DNA from: Aselliscus stoliczkanus
Taxonomy: Eukaryota > Chordata > Mammalia > Chiroptera > Hipposideridae
Length of the DNA stretch: 64,000 nucleotides
Assembly: GCA_033961575.1 (NCBI GenBank)
Contig: CM066727.1
Location: forward strand, 115,866,434-115,930,433
Reading direction: 5' to 3'
In this document: positions 1 to 9,790 of the stretch, piece after piece
Position numbering within the stretch: position 1 is the first letter of the stretch
How the letters are laid out: every line of letters starts with the position of its first letter
The notes under the pieces: model-generated
The model's input: the letters and a program-made list of their open reading frames with translations, nothing else
What the model was told of the DNA's origin: nothing
Databases searched by the model: none
Position numbers and translations under genes: made by a program

Positions 1-287
1 AGCCCAGGGAAATTGCTTCTAGAATGTTCTTTGTCCAGTCACACTGCTCTTCCTCATGATTGGCTCTTCCTGCCCTAGTTATCCCTCCCACTCCTTGACT
101 GGCTGTCTACTTTGACTCCCTTCTCTACCTCTCTGGGTTTTCTCAGAAGTAGTAGGTGGCCTGCCCTATACCTGGGAAGCCCTGTCTAGGTGCTGCCTGA
201 CCCTGCCTCCCTGCCATCCTTCTTGTTTGCACCCCATCCCGGGCCGTGGCCACTACCACGTGCCCATACCCGGACCTTCCTTTGCAG

Positions 288-362
288 TTTTTCATCGTCC
301 TGTTGATCATCCTCCTAGCAGAGCTGATCTTACTTATCCTCTTCTTTGTCTACATGGACAAG
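288..362 (+). CDS. TSPAN9: TSPAN9 exon: third transmembrane segment
   Basis: Twenty-five codons, opening [13 protein letters not shown] and ending FFVYMDK, follow a pyrimidine-rich acceptor ending tttgcag at 281-287. The donor is gtaagc at 363. The segment is almost wholly hydrophobic with one buried Glu, as in TM3 of tetraspanins. This is the first TSPAN9 exon visible in the window. Confidence 0.95.
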
Positions 363-3300
363 GTAAGCCTTATAGGAAGTGAGGGGCTTATGGAATTTCA
401 GTGCCCTTGGGGTTGGGTCAAGCTGGGGCAAGCCAGAGGAAAAGTGCTGACAGGTAGTACTGGTGAGGAAAGGCGAATGGAACCAGAACTAGGTGGGGGC
501 AGCATGGGAAGGCGAGTTTGGGATGGTTTATTACCTTGTGTTGTCTTAGGAAGTGGAGTCCTGTAAGGCACATAGGCATGCCATGGGCTGCCTCTGCATT
601 AGTGAGCTCCCCATCACTGGGAGCATTCAAGCATACTTGTCTTGGCCACTGGGAGAAGGGACTCAGATCTCACTAGGTGGTTGGACTGGGTGATTTGAGG
701 ATAACCCACTGGAAATACGGAGGAACTTTGCAGGTGACACCATGAGTAGAGCTAACAGTGGAGGGTAGCCATATTTCCTTTTCCAGAGAGCTCTGAGGAC
801 AGAGTGGCTGCTCCCAGGCTGCACCGCGGGGTTCAGGAGGATGGTGGTGGGGGAGTCCCCTGGCAACCTCGCCAGACTAGAGAGTTCCCAGTCACATTGG
901 AGAACTTCTTGGTACTCCCAAGAATGGCTGGCCCAGCACTCAGTGTCTCAGGGCTCTTTGGGTGCACCGTTCCCAGGGACCAAGTAGCTGTTTGTTCCAG
1001 GATTCTTCAAGAACTTGCCCCACACTGAAAGGCAGAGTCCCTATTAGGATTATTTTGCATTTAAGAAAGGGAAGAAATAATAATACTGAGATCACTCTGT
1101 GCTAGCCCTGTGCTTGGCTTTTTATAAAAACTGGTTCCTTTAATTCTCACAACAACCCCAGAGGTAATATTACAGATAAAGCAGAGGGAAGAGAGGAGAA
1201 GTTACTTGCTAGTGAGAGGTGGACCTAAGATCAAAATGACTAATCTGCCACCATCTGGTTCCCAGGGTGTGTTTGGACAGGGCGGCATAGGGGAAGGTGG
1301 TATGGGTGGGGTGGCCGAGTGCCCCGTGTGTGTAGCCTACCTCTCTGCCTCTGAGTGTTACAGCCCCGGCCCGCAGACTTTAGCTGACCTGGCAGTCAGC
1401 GGGTGCACACAGACCCTCCCCTGACCCCAGCAGAGCCTACTCCTAGGGCCCTCCCCCGGTCTGCAGGAGCAGTGGCCAGCAGTCCTAGGTGATCTGGGCT
1501 GGTTGCCTCCCTGTCTCAACCATCCTGTGTGTTCCTCAACCTGACAGGTAAATGAAAACGCCAAGAAGGACCTGAAGGAAGGCCTCCTGCTGTACAACAC
1601 AGAGAACAACGTGGGGCTGAAGAATGCCTGGAACATCATCCAGGCCGAGGTGAGGGGCTGACAGCTCTGCCCACTGCCCATAGCAGGGGCCGGGCCGGGA
1701 GGGAAAGAGGGCTGGCGACTGGGCCTCAGACCCACCCAGGTAGCCGAGATGGACCCCTGTGCTTTCTGGATTTCAACTGAGAGCTGCTGGGTGATGCCAT
1801 GCATTAGGCTACAGCTGGAGAGGGATGAGGTGGTGAGTGAAGGAGGGTGTGCAGGGCCTGGATGCAGGAGCGGACAGGCCTGAGGGAGCCGTATGAGTGG
1901 CCAGGTGGGCACAGAAAACCAGAAGGACGGATAACGGAGAAGGACAGACCATCCAAATCCTTTTATGAAGATTTGGAATGAATTACAGAATTTATTTTAG
2001 CAAAAGATATGCTCCCTGGTCATGGCTCAGGCGAGGAGGCTCTGATGGTAAAAGGAAAACAAGTCAGTACGGCCCGCCAGCCCCGTGCTAAGCCCTGGGA
2101 GGGGCCAGTCCGCCGAGCGCAGAGCCAGAGGTGCTGGCGGGGAACGGAGGGCTGAGCGCTCCTGCCCAGGGCCCTGTGCCGAGGGGCAGGCAGCATTCCC
2201 GTCTTCCTGCTCTGGAAGGAGCACTCACTTTTAGCCGATGCCAAAAGTAGGATCAAGAAGCAGGCCTTGGTCTCCTTCTCTGAGCTCCAGGGCGGCAGCT
2301 TTGTGGGCTGGGTTGGCCTGGGCAGCGGAAGGCCCAGAGAAGGACAGTGGGCTGTGGCATGTCTGACTCTGTGTCCCCACCCACAGATGCGCTGCTGTGG
2401 TGTCACCGACTACACAGACTGGTACCCGGTGCTGGGCGAGAACACGGTGCCCGACCGGTGCTGCATGGAGAACTCCCAGGGCTGTGGGCGCAACAGCACC
2501 ACCCCGCTGTGGCGAACGGTGAGGCCCAAGGCCGCCTCCCGCTCCTCCTCCAGGAGCCTGTGCGGTGGATGGTCTGGCAGGAGGACACCGAGGAATGGGC
2601 ATCACACGGGGCGGGGGGCACACACCATGGGAGCCAAAAGGCAGGGGGGAATCGGGGGCCTGGACCCACAGCCGGGAGCGTCCTGGGGTGGGAGGTTGAA
2701 TGGGGTCTGAGGCTGTGCAGTGGGCCTCCTGGGTGGAACCATGGGCAGGACAGGGCCTGCTCAGAGGCAGGAGGGCCAGGCTGAGGGGCAGGCGGGGCAG
2801 GAGGAAAGGGCAGGGACAGGTGTGAGGGGACGCCTAGTCACACCGGGCCTCAACCTTGTGGTCCTTGATCCCTAGGGCTGCTATGAAAAGGTGAAGATGT
2901 GGTTTGATGACAACAAGCATGTGCTCGGCACGGTGGGAATGTGCATCCTTATCATGCAGGTGAGCCTCCGAGCCTCGCTGCACCCCAGCTGGAGGAAACT
3001 GCCCCAGGTTAAACCACTGCCCCAGGCAGCTGGTGGCCGTGAGGCTGCTGCTCTGCCCGCTCTGAGGCCTCTCTTTCCATGCCTGTCCCAGCCCTGCAGG
3101 CACCACAGGGCACTGCTTCTTTGCATTCCATTTGAGCCCTGGGCCTGGTGCTGGCACTGCATGGAGCCCCTGAGAGGGTTTGCTAGTGAACACACCTGTC
3201 CCCACTCCGTACAGACCTTTACCTGTGACTGAACTGGCTGAAACCCGAGTCCTAAGTAATGATGGTGAGCACAGCTCCTGGGCCAGACTCCGCAGGCGTC

Positions 3301-6300
3301 ACTTCTGGCCTCACCATCTGATATATATATATATATATATATATGACCTGACCTGGGCACACTGCTGAGCTTCTGTGCCTTAATTTCCACATCAGTATAA
3401 TGGGCATGACCATCATGTCACTTCTTAGCCTGAAGTGAGTTTATTCCGTCTAACAGGGCAAAGAGCAGTACCATGCACATAGGAAGTGCCCCACCAACGT
3501 TAGCGGTAATGAGCAAGCACTAATGACAGTCGTTCTGTGTAAGGCCTAGCAAAGATGATGGAGAAGGGAGGAGGAGGGGTGATCCTTGCCTCCCGTCTTG
3601 AAGTTGAGGCTGACACAGCTGGCCGGGAGCAAGTGCCCCCCGACCTTTCTGGGGCTGAGCATTTCCTGGGCTCCCTCCTGTGCCCACTTGTACATGGCTC
3701 TTACCCCTGGGGAGCAGGAGTCTTCAGTGCCTGACTCCTCTCGGAGCACTTGAACTTGACCGGTTGGTCCATAGGAAGATGGCTGACATCCTGCATGAAG
3801 TGATCTTTCTTACCTTATACTCTGGGGCCTGGGGTCTGATCATGTCTGATCAACCTTAGCGCCTGTGAGCTTAGAGGCGAGCTCATTGTCATTGTTGCAG
3901 AGCTCGGATGTGAGATGCGCTCACAGGGAGTAAGGTTCTACTGGGTTGTTGGAAAAGTCATGACACATGTTTGCAACAGATGGCGCTAGTTCATTTGTGG
4001 AAGTACGAGAGTCATTCGCATCTATGTTATTGCTATGTCATTTGACAGCTGACAGTTCTAGCATCATTCCAAAAAAAAAATTGAGCGATTTGGTTGAGTT
4101 TTAGAGATTTTACAACAAGTTGAAGATGGAAGATCAAACTGTGCATTTTTGCCATATTTTACTGTTTTACTTCCATAAAAGGAAGAACATGTGTCAAGCT
4201 TGTGAAAAGTTGCATAAAGTTTACAGTGACAGTGCTCTACAAGAACATCAGTGCCAACGATGGTTCACAAAATTCCGTGCTGGTGATTTTGATCTCAATG
4301 ATGCTCCTCAGTCAGGGAAGCCCACCGAGGTTGATGACGACAAAATAAAGGCATTGATAGAGTCAAACCCATGTTACATGACACGAGAGATTGCAGAAAC
4401 ATTGAACATCCATCATTCAAGCATTCACGACCACCTGAAGAAGCTGGTAAGCAAGCTTGATATTTGGGTTCTGCATGAACTCAAAGTTCATTTATTTGAC
4501 GGCGCATATAAACATCTGCAATGTGCTCATTAAATGTGAGAAAAACGATCCTTTTTTGAAGCAACTGATAACTGGTAATGAGAAGTGGATTGTTTACAAT
4601 GTGGTGCCGAAATGGTCTTGGTCCTGACGTGATGATTCGCCTCAAAAGACATCAACAGCAGACATTCATCAGAGGAAGGTTATGCTCTCCGTGTGGTGGG
4701 ATTTTAAAGGTGTTGTGTTTTTCGAGCTCCTACCAAGGAACCAAATTCGAATGTGTACTGTCGGCAATTGGACAGTTTGAATGAATCCATCATCCAGAAA
4801 TGTCCAGAGCGTGTTAATTGTAAAGGAGTTGTGTTCCATCGCAACAACGCAAGATCACACACAAGTTTGATCACCTGTCAAAAATTATTGGAGCTTGGAT
4901 GGAATGTGCTGCCACACCCACCATTCTCGCCTGACCTTGCGCCATCACACTTCCACTTGTTTCTCTCTCTTCAAAACTCCTTGTGTGGTATAATGTTCAA
5001 TTCAGATGAGGCTGTAAATCAGCACCTTTTTCAGTTTTTTGCAAAAAAAGACAGATCCTTCTATGAACGAGGAATTATGAAGCTCACTGAAAGATGGCAA
5101 AAGGTTATCGAACAAATTGGACAATATATCATTGACTGATATTTGTTTTTTTTTTTTTTTCAAGTTTCAGGTATTTATTAATCAGTGTAAGCCCCAACAT
5201 AACACACCAGCATGATTTTGTTGCATTTGGAGGGGGAATATTCCTGGTTAAGTGGAAAATTGTGCGGACAGCTTCTGGAAGTCCTTCATTCTAAGCAGCT
5301 TTATAGAAACATTTCATTTAGAAGTCTGGACCGTCTTTCTTCAGTTTGCTGTAATCTACATTCACTGAGTAGAACTTGTATTGCTCATTGGGACCCAGTT
5401 TGTTCCAGTGTTCTGGGTTATTCTTTTTATCCCAAGAGACATCTGGATTGAACAACGCCAGGCGCATGACATACAGCGCTGCTCCGGTACCTCCAGCTCC
5501 AATAAATACAAAGAGGGGGATCAAGCTCGGATGTTTCTTGGCCTGACTGAGGATTTGGTACAGCATGGTTGCGGCAGGGGTCTTGGGTCCCGAAGCACAG
5601 AAAACCAAAAACTGTGAAGCCCCACACTAGGGAGTCTCTCTGCACAGAGGTGGAGCGGACGTCCCTGATCTTTGTTCTTTATCTAAATAAATAAATGACC
5701 TTTGAAAAATATAGACAAAATACGTCATGACTTTTCCGAGAATCCAATATTTCGTACGGAGACTCGGGCTCATCTCAGGTCTGCCTGTGCTCAGGCCGGG
5801 ACCTGGACCAGGACACCCGAGCTGGGCTCACCAGCCACAGCCTCCGTCATCATGCCTAAGCCACAAGGGCAGGAGCGGTGGGAGGCTCTGTGTCACCTGC
5901 TCTATGGCCTATGCACATGGCACAGTCTCGGTGATGACTGTGGGGCCACAGGCTGGCTTCCTCCTGCCTCTGGCACTGCTCTGGGCCATCCCCGCCCAGG
6001 CAGGATTCAGGAGTTGAGGAAACACAAACAAGCATTAATGTTGTCCTAAGTATAGCATCATTGGTAAGACACGTCTGCTCCAGCCAAAGACATCACGTCG
6101 CATATTCCAGAACCAAACAGAAATGACTCCGAGCCTGGTTTTTCATGTTTCTCTCCCCGTCCTCACTTCCTTATTAGCTACCATTTAGGGTCAGGTCCTT
6201 GGTGCATTCAGGCCTCACCACACGTTCTGAATTCACGGGGTTACCACGTCTTGGAGAGGCTCGATGACACTGTACCAGCAGCTCTGAGGGGCCGGGCTCA

Positions 6301-6538
6301 TCTATGCGACCCTGAGCTCGTCACCAGGTGTCCTCCTCTGTTCACCATTGTCTTCCTTCCAGCAGTGTTTTTCCAGCACACAAGTGGTTGTACAGCTTGG
6401 TCTGGGGGGACTGTCAGACCCCAGCTGTGGGGAGTCTGTCTAAGGCCCTGTCCCCATGTCTTTCAGATTCTGGGCATGGCCTTCTCCATGACCCTCTTCC
6501 AGCACATCCACCGGACTGGGAAAAAGTATGATGCCTGA
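288..6538 (+). CDS. TSPAN9: TSPAN9 (tetraspanin-9), 3' coding part; join 288-362, 1548-1649, 2387-2518, 2876-2959, 6467-6538
   Basis: Five in-phase exons encode 154 residues that match, from memory, residues 86-239 of the 239-residue tetraspanin-9; codons 1-85 lie upstream of the window. Seen in order: TM3 (rich in L/I/F, ending VYMDK), a large extracellular loop with the tetraspanin CCG motif (Cys147-Cys148), DRCC (169-170), QGC (177) and GC (190), then TM4 and a short tail [11 protein letters not shown]. One N-glycosylation sequon, NST, sits at about residue 180. All introns have AG acceptors and GT donors and fall between codons. Known role of the family: four-pass plasma-membrane or endosomal organiser of tetraspanin microdomains; TSPAN9 is described in platelets. 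The gene is convergent with TSPAN11 and appears functional, with no stops or frameshifts. Residue numbers assume the human length upstream. Confidence 0.96.
1085..1215. repeat. Degraded MIR/L2-class repeat
   Basis: The phrases 'ctgtgctagccctgtgctt', 'aattctcacaacaacccca' and 'attacagataaagcag' match the widely dispersed ancient mammalian repeat module that reads 'lower-order AATCCTCACAACAACCC ... TTTACAGATGAG'. It is old and diverged. Confidence 0.6.
1548..1649 (+). CDS. TSPAN9: TSPAN9 exon: start of the large extracellular loop
   Basis: Thirty-four codons run from [12 protein letters not shown] to NAWNIIQAE, between an acceptor ending ctgacag (1541-1547) and donor gtgagg at 1650. The stretch is charged and amphipathic, corresponding to helices A and B of the tetraspanin large loop just before the CCG motif. 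Confidence 0.95.
2387..2518 (+). CDS. TSPAN9: TSPAN9 exon: CCG motif and variable part of the large loop
   Basis: Forty-four codons open with [12 protein letters not shown], the diagnostic CCG, and continue through VPDRCC and QGCGRNST. Five of the six loop cysteines and the only visible N-glycosylation sequon (NST) are here. Acceptor ccacag is at 2381-2386 and donor gtgagg at 2519. Confidence 0.96.
2876..2959 (+). CDS. TSPAN9: TSPAN9 exon: last loop cysteine and start of TM4
   Basis: Twenty-eight codons, starting [12 protein letters not shown] and ending MCILIMQ. The acceptor is cctag, a TAG rather than a CAG site, at 2871-2875; the donor is gtgagc at 2960. The sixth conserved loop cysteine is the second residue. 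Confidence 0.95.
3321..3344. repeat. (AT)12 microsatellite
   Basis: Twelve perfect AT units lie within the last TSPAN9 intron. Confidence 0.95.
4126..5139 (+). pseudogene. Mariner transposase pseudogene
   Basis: The N-terminal helix-turn-helix part is readable from the ATG at 4126 (MEDQTVHF) through [32 protein letters not shown] and [21 protein letters not shown]. The catalytic part follows in a second frame ([11 protein letters not shown] near 4565-4605) and then back in the first ([26 protein letters not shown], 4822-4980). At least two frame changes and a TGA at 4625-4627 break it. The three positions that should be catalytic Asp read Asn, Asn and His, with the DD34D spacing preserved (34 residues between the second and third). 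Domesticated function is very unlikely. Confidence 0.9.
5152..5665 (-). pseudogene. NDUFA4: NDUFA4 processed retrocopy with an intact 82-codon frame (5318-5566)
   Basis: Read on the minus strand, an ATG at 5566 opens 82 codons to a stop at 5318. Stretches [30 protein letters not shown] and [16 protein letters not shown] identify NDUFA4 (COXFA4), an 81-residue inner-mitochondrial-membrane protein now assigned to cytochrome c oxidase. It has no introns, a 3' UTR with an AATAAA-type signal, and a poly-A tail seen as a T run from about 5146. Direct repeats TGATaTTTGTTtTTT (5137-5151) and TGATcTTTGTTcTTT (5666-5680) are target duplications. Relative to the parent protein, from memory, one extra Lys codon follows WDK and several substitutions are present. 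It is antisense to TSPAN9. The frame is open but no promoter is visible, so I call it a pseudogene; expression is possible but not shown. Confidence 0.93.
6467..6538 (+). CDS. TSPAN9: TSPAN9 terminal coding exon: TM4 end and cytoplasmic tail
   Basis: Twenty-three codons plus TGA (6536-6538), starting ILGMAFSM and ending HRTGKKYDA. The acceptor tttcag is at 6461-6466. The exon continues directly into the long 3' UTR. Confidence 0.95.
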   Translation: MLGMAFSMTLFQHIHRTGKKYDA

Positions 6539-9500
6539 GCGTCTGGCGGGAGTCCCAACCCCCAGTGGACACTGTGCCAGGGAAGGAGATTTGAGCTTTG
6601 TGTTGCCTGCCTGCACTCCGGACTGCTGACCCCTGCCCCACCGCCCCCAGCCGCCCTCCCCACCCATCCTGCCTCAGCCTTCTTGGGGTGGAGGGCCAGG
6701 GAGGAGGAGGCATGGAGACCTTGGGGTGCTGGGGCGCCTGGATTCCTGCATCTGTGTATTTGCCAAAGAAGACAGGGTGGGCCAGGGGATGTGCTGCTCC
6801 AGGAGGCCCCAGCGCTGATGGCGCCGACCCTGCCCTCCTCCCACGGACGCTGTCCCTGAGTCGGGATGCAGCAGACTGCTCCCCCCTGGTGGAGAGACTG
6901 CCCAGCGGAGGCCACCCTGTGTGAGCATGGGGGAGACCGCCTCTGACCCAGCCCCAGGGAGCGCCTTGCCCAGGCTTTTTATACCTTACAGTGTAACTTT
7001 TTTATTTTATTTTACTCTGATTATGATTATTCAGGAATATTATCTCAGATAAGTTTAGGGTTAGCTTTCTGATTTATAACTTTTTACTGTGTTGATTTCT
7101 GTAACGGTTTGATTTTTTTTTTTTTTTCCCCTGAGGTGGGGAGATGGGTGGGGAAAGAGGACGTCTGTGGGTTTCAATCAGGACAAACCACTGTGCAACC
7201 CTCAGGAGGCTCTCGGGTGGGGTGCGCCGGCGTTCAGGAAGCATTGAATGGAGGGCTTGGCCAGGACTGCTGTCCACGGCCGGGTGTCTATGGCCCAGAA
7301 GCCTGAAAGAGGAGGTGAAATGGAGGCGCAGGAAGCAATGTGGGGGCGGCGTGTTTGCTAATAGTGCTGGTGCAAGAGGCCAGGGCATAGGGGTTCCTGG
7401 GGGGCTGGCAAAGTGCTCTGCTAGGAACGTGGCTGGAGCCGTCGTGGGTCCTTCCTTACACATCACTGATGAGCAGCTGTTCTTTCTTCCCTCCTTCCTT
7501 CCTCTTGTCGCTGCTGGCGCGGAGGCTCCCCTGCCACACAGGGGCTTTCCCGCATCAGGTCCTGCAGACCCCAGCAATTTCACAGACATTCCTGCTAGAA
7601 ACTCTCGGACACATACCTCTCTAGTTCAGCTGCTGCTCACTTTCTCACATTGCTTCTGGAAGGGGAAGCAGTCCTTAGGTTTTGCTGCTCAGACGGTGGT
7701 AGAGGACCCATGCCAGTCAGGAGAGGCAGATAGAAGTGGTGCCCATGATCATTCCAGCCCGATTCGCCAGGCTGCCGATTCCCAGCTGGGAGGGAGGGAG
7801 AGAAGTCCATTGGGTCCCAGGCCCCTCCTCTCCTTACTCGGGGCTCCTGGATGCTGGGGTGGGTGGCAGCATGTCCGTCCCCTAGGACCCCAAGGCAAAG
7901 TACATAAAACCCAGCGAGGTCAGACTGCAGCTTGTGAAGTGGCCCAGGATGAAAGCAGGCTGAGTTAGGCCCTGGGGGGTGAGCAGGCGCGTGGGGCATC
8001 TGACCAGCGGAGCACCCACAGAACGGCTGCTGCTCTAAGTCTAAGCTAGCGTTTTGCAGTTAAAGAAAAAAGTCAAGAATCCATGGGGTAGAGCTTGAAA
8101 AGTTTCCCCACAAGCCAGCTAGGATCCGATGTACTTCCGTAGGCGGGGCCTCGCATGGGGAGGCCGCCTTTCCTAACACCGTTTCCTGATACCTTGGTTT
8201 CCCACTGGGCCCACGTCTCCTCTCCAGCCTCTACCTATCTGTTCCAAGAGCTGAGACCTGGCCACGCACCAGCAACCTCTCCACTCACTCTAAATGCAGA
8301 GCAGTGGGGGCCAGGAGCACTGAGCTTTTGGTGAGTTCAGGATCCTAATGGCCTCAGTGGGCTGGGCAGAGTGAAGCCCCTCCCTGGAATGGGAACACTG
8401 GTGCTAATGGGAAAGCTGGGAAGGTGGGGCCTGGGGTGGAGGACGGACAAGCACACATCTGAGCAAAGCTGCCTTCTGGGTCCTTTGGCCCGTCTTCCTG
8501 GTAAGGAGTTTCAGCCACCTCCCCGGGAATCCTAACCTGCAGAGCTCAGAGCAGACAGACGTGTTACCACCATGCCACTGAGGAGAGACACTCAGCAAAC
8601 AAGCATTCAAGGCGCACAGTGGGACCTAGTGCATAATGAATTTATGCTGGGGGTGGGGGTGGGCAGGTTTGTTTATGCCTATCAATGCAATTTTTAATTT
8701 TTGTTAAAACCCACAGCAAAAGCCTAGCACCTTGGGGGGGTGTGCAGCCTCTCTGGAGCTTCAGGGCACCCTCTGGCCCTGGAGCCCTGGCCACAGCCCC
8801 CTCCTGCCAGCTCCCCACCTCATCCATCTGTTCGCAGAGCCTTGTCCACAGTTCCCGAGCTGCCTTCTTGCCTCACCCTCTGCTTGGTGGTTCCGTCAGC
8901 TGGTGGAGTCTACAATGGGTGGCAGGCGCCGTGCGTGGGCCAGGGGTGCTCTTTCAAGCCCCTGCCCGGCCTGCAGAGTGGTCTCACCCGCACAGAAGGC
9001 CTCACTTGTGGCTGTCCTCCCCAAAGTCAGAGGTATTTTAATCAGGTCTGATGTGGGCAGTTTATAGACTTGACTCAGAAGGTCAAGGTCCTGTAGATGA
9101 CTAAGGGAGTGCCTGCCCTGGCCGCTCTCTGCAGCCCTCTCGCAGGGACTGTGGGTGAGCAGGGGCTGAGAACTGCTCCCGAGGGCGGCAGCAGGTGGCG
9201 GGGAACATGTCACTCCCTGCACCCCCAGCTGGAGCACTGTCGCCCCGCTCCCCGAGGCATGGGCCTGCATCTTCAGCCCATCCCAGACGCTCACACAGAT
9301 ATTCCAGTCTGACTTGGAATGAGGTCGCCATCCCTCCTTGCTTTAGTGGCCAAAGAGCAGTCCAGATGGACAGAAACGACTGTCCCGGCTCTCCGGCCCC
9401 CTGCCCACCCACTGGTGGAGGTGCTAACTAGCAGGGACCTGGCGCAGGATGGGAGCTGGGCCACGTGTGGGGTCTGCTCTTTGTCCCTTGGCCCTTCAGC

Positions 9501-9790
9501 GTCCAGCCTGTCGTTCCTGCCACCCCGCCTGACCCCAGTGAGGCGGCAGTCAGGGCAGGACCTGGCCTCCCCGCCTGGAAGGGCGCTCTGAGGGTGAGGC
9601 CCTGGGCTGGTGCCCACACCCTGCCCAGCCCTGGGGCAGCCCGGGAGGGCATGGAGCACCCCTGTTGGTTTCAAATGCACTTTTCTGCTTGCAATGCCGT
9701 ATCTGCGTTTCCTTCATCCTGGTCCTGGCTTTATTGAACACCATGTTTTTAGCATGTTTTTAAATAAAAACTGATAATGTGTCAAAAGCA
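6539..9790 (+). other. TSPAN9: TSPAN9 3' untranslated region
   Basis: About 3.25 kb of non-coding sequence follows the TGA with no splice donor needed before the polyadenylation signal at 9763-9768. It holds a poly-T stretch near 7111-7127 and a T/A-rich block near 6977-7060 that could bind regulatory proteins (inference). Open frames here are short and not recognisable. The 3' boundary is placed just after the AATAAA. Confidence 0.8.
9763..9768 (+). promoter_or_regulatory. TSPAN9: TSPAN9 polyadenylation signal AATAAA
   Basis: A canonical AATAAA sits 3.2 kb after the stop. A GT-rich stretch (tttgtggtgtgtttgttc) starting near 9806 is a plausible downstream element. It is the only strong signal seen between the stop and the intergenic gap. 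Confidence 0.75.

Larger units (their letters stand above)
363..2875 (+). other. TSPAN9: TSPAN9 introns between the first four visible exons
   Basis: The three introns are 363-1547, 1650-2386 and 2519-2875. The first holds a degraded mammal-wide repeat at about 1085-1215. The other two hold G-rich, otherwise featureless sequence. No other gene was seen. Confidence 0.8.
3941..5747 (+). mobile_element. Full-length but dead mariner transposon, interrupted by an NDUFA4 retrocopy
   Basis: The ends are imperfect terminal inverted repeats sharing GGAAAAGTCATGAC (left 3951-3964; right, reverse complement, 5724-5737). TA target-site copies flank them at 3939-3940 and 5748-5749. Removing the 514 bp retrocopy plus one target duplication leaves about 1.28 kb, the normal mariner length. 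A broken transposase frame runs left to right inside. The family cannot be named from sequence alone; the protein fits the mariner DD34D type. Confidence 0.92.
2960..6466 (+). other. TSPAN9: Last TSPAN9 intron, host to a mariner and an NDUFA4 retrocopy
   Basis: This 3.5 kb intron holds an (AT)12 tract, a full-length mariner at 3941-5747 with the NDUFA4 retrocopy nested in it, and about 700 bp of unremarkable sequence (5750-6466) before the terminal exon. Apart from these insertions I see nothing in 2960-3938. Confidence 0.85.

Noticed and set aside
7144..7968. Long open frame (about 274 codons) on the plus strand
   Set aside because: It lies inside the TSPAN9 3' UTR, shows no recognisable domain, has low-complexity Gly/Arg/Pro-rich composition and overlaps other chance frames in GC-rich sequence.
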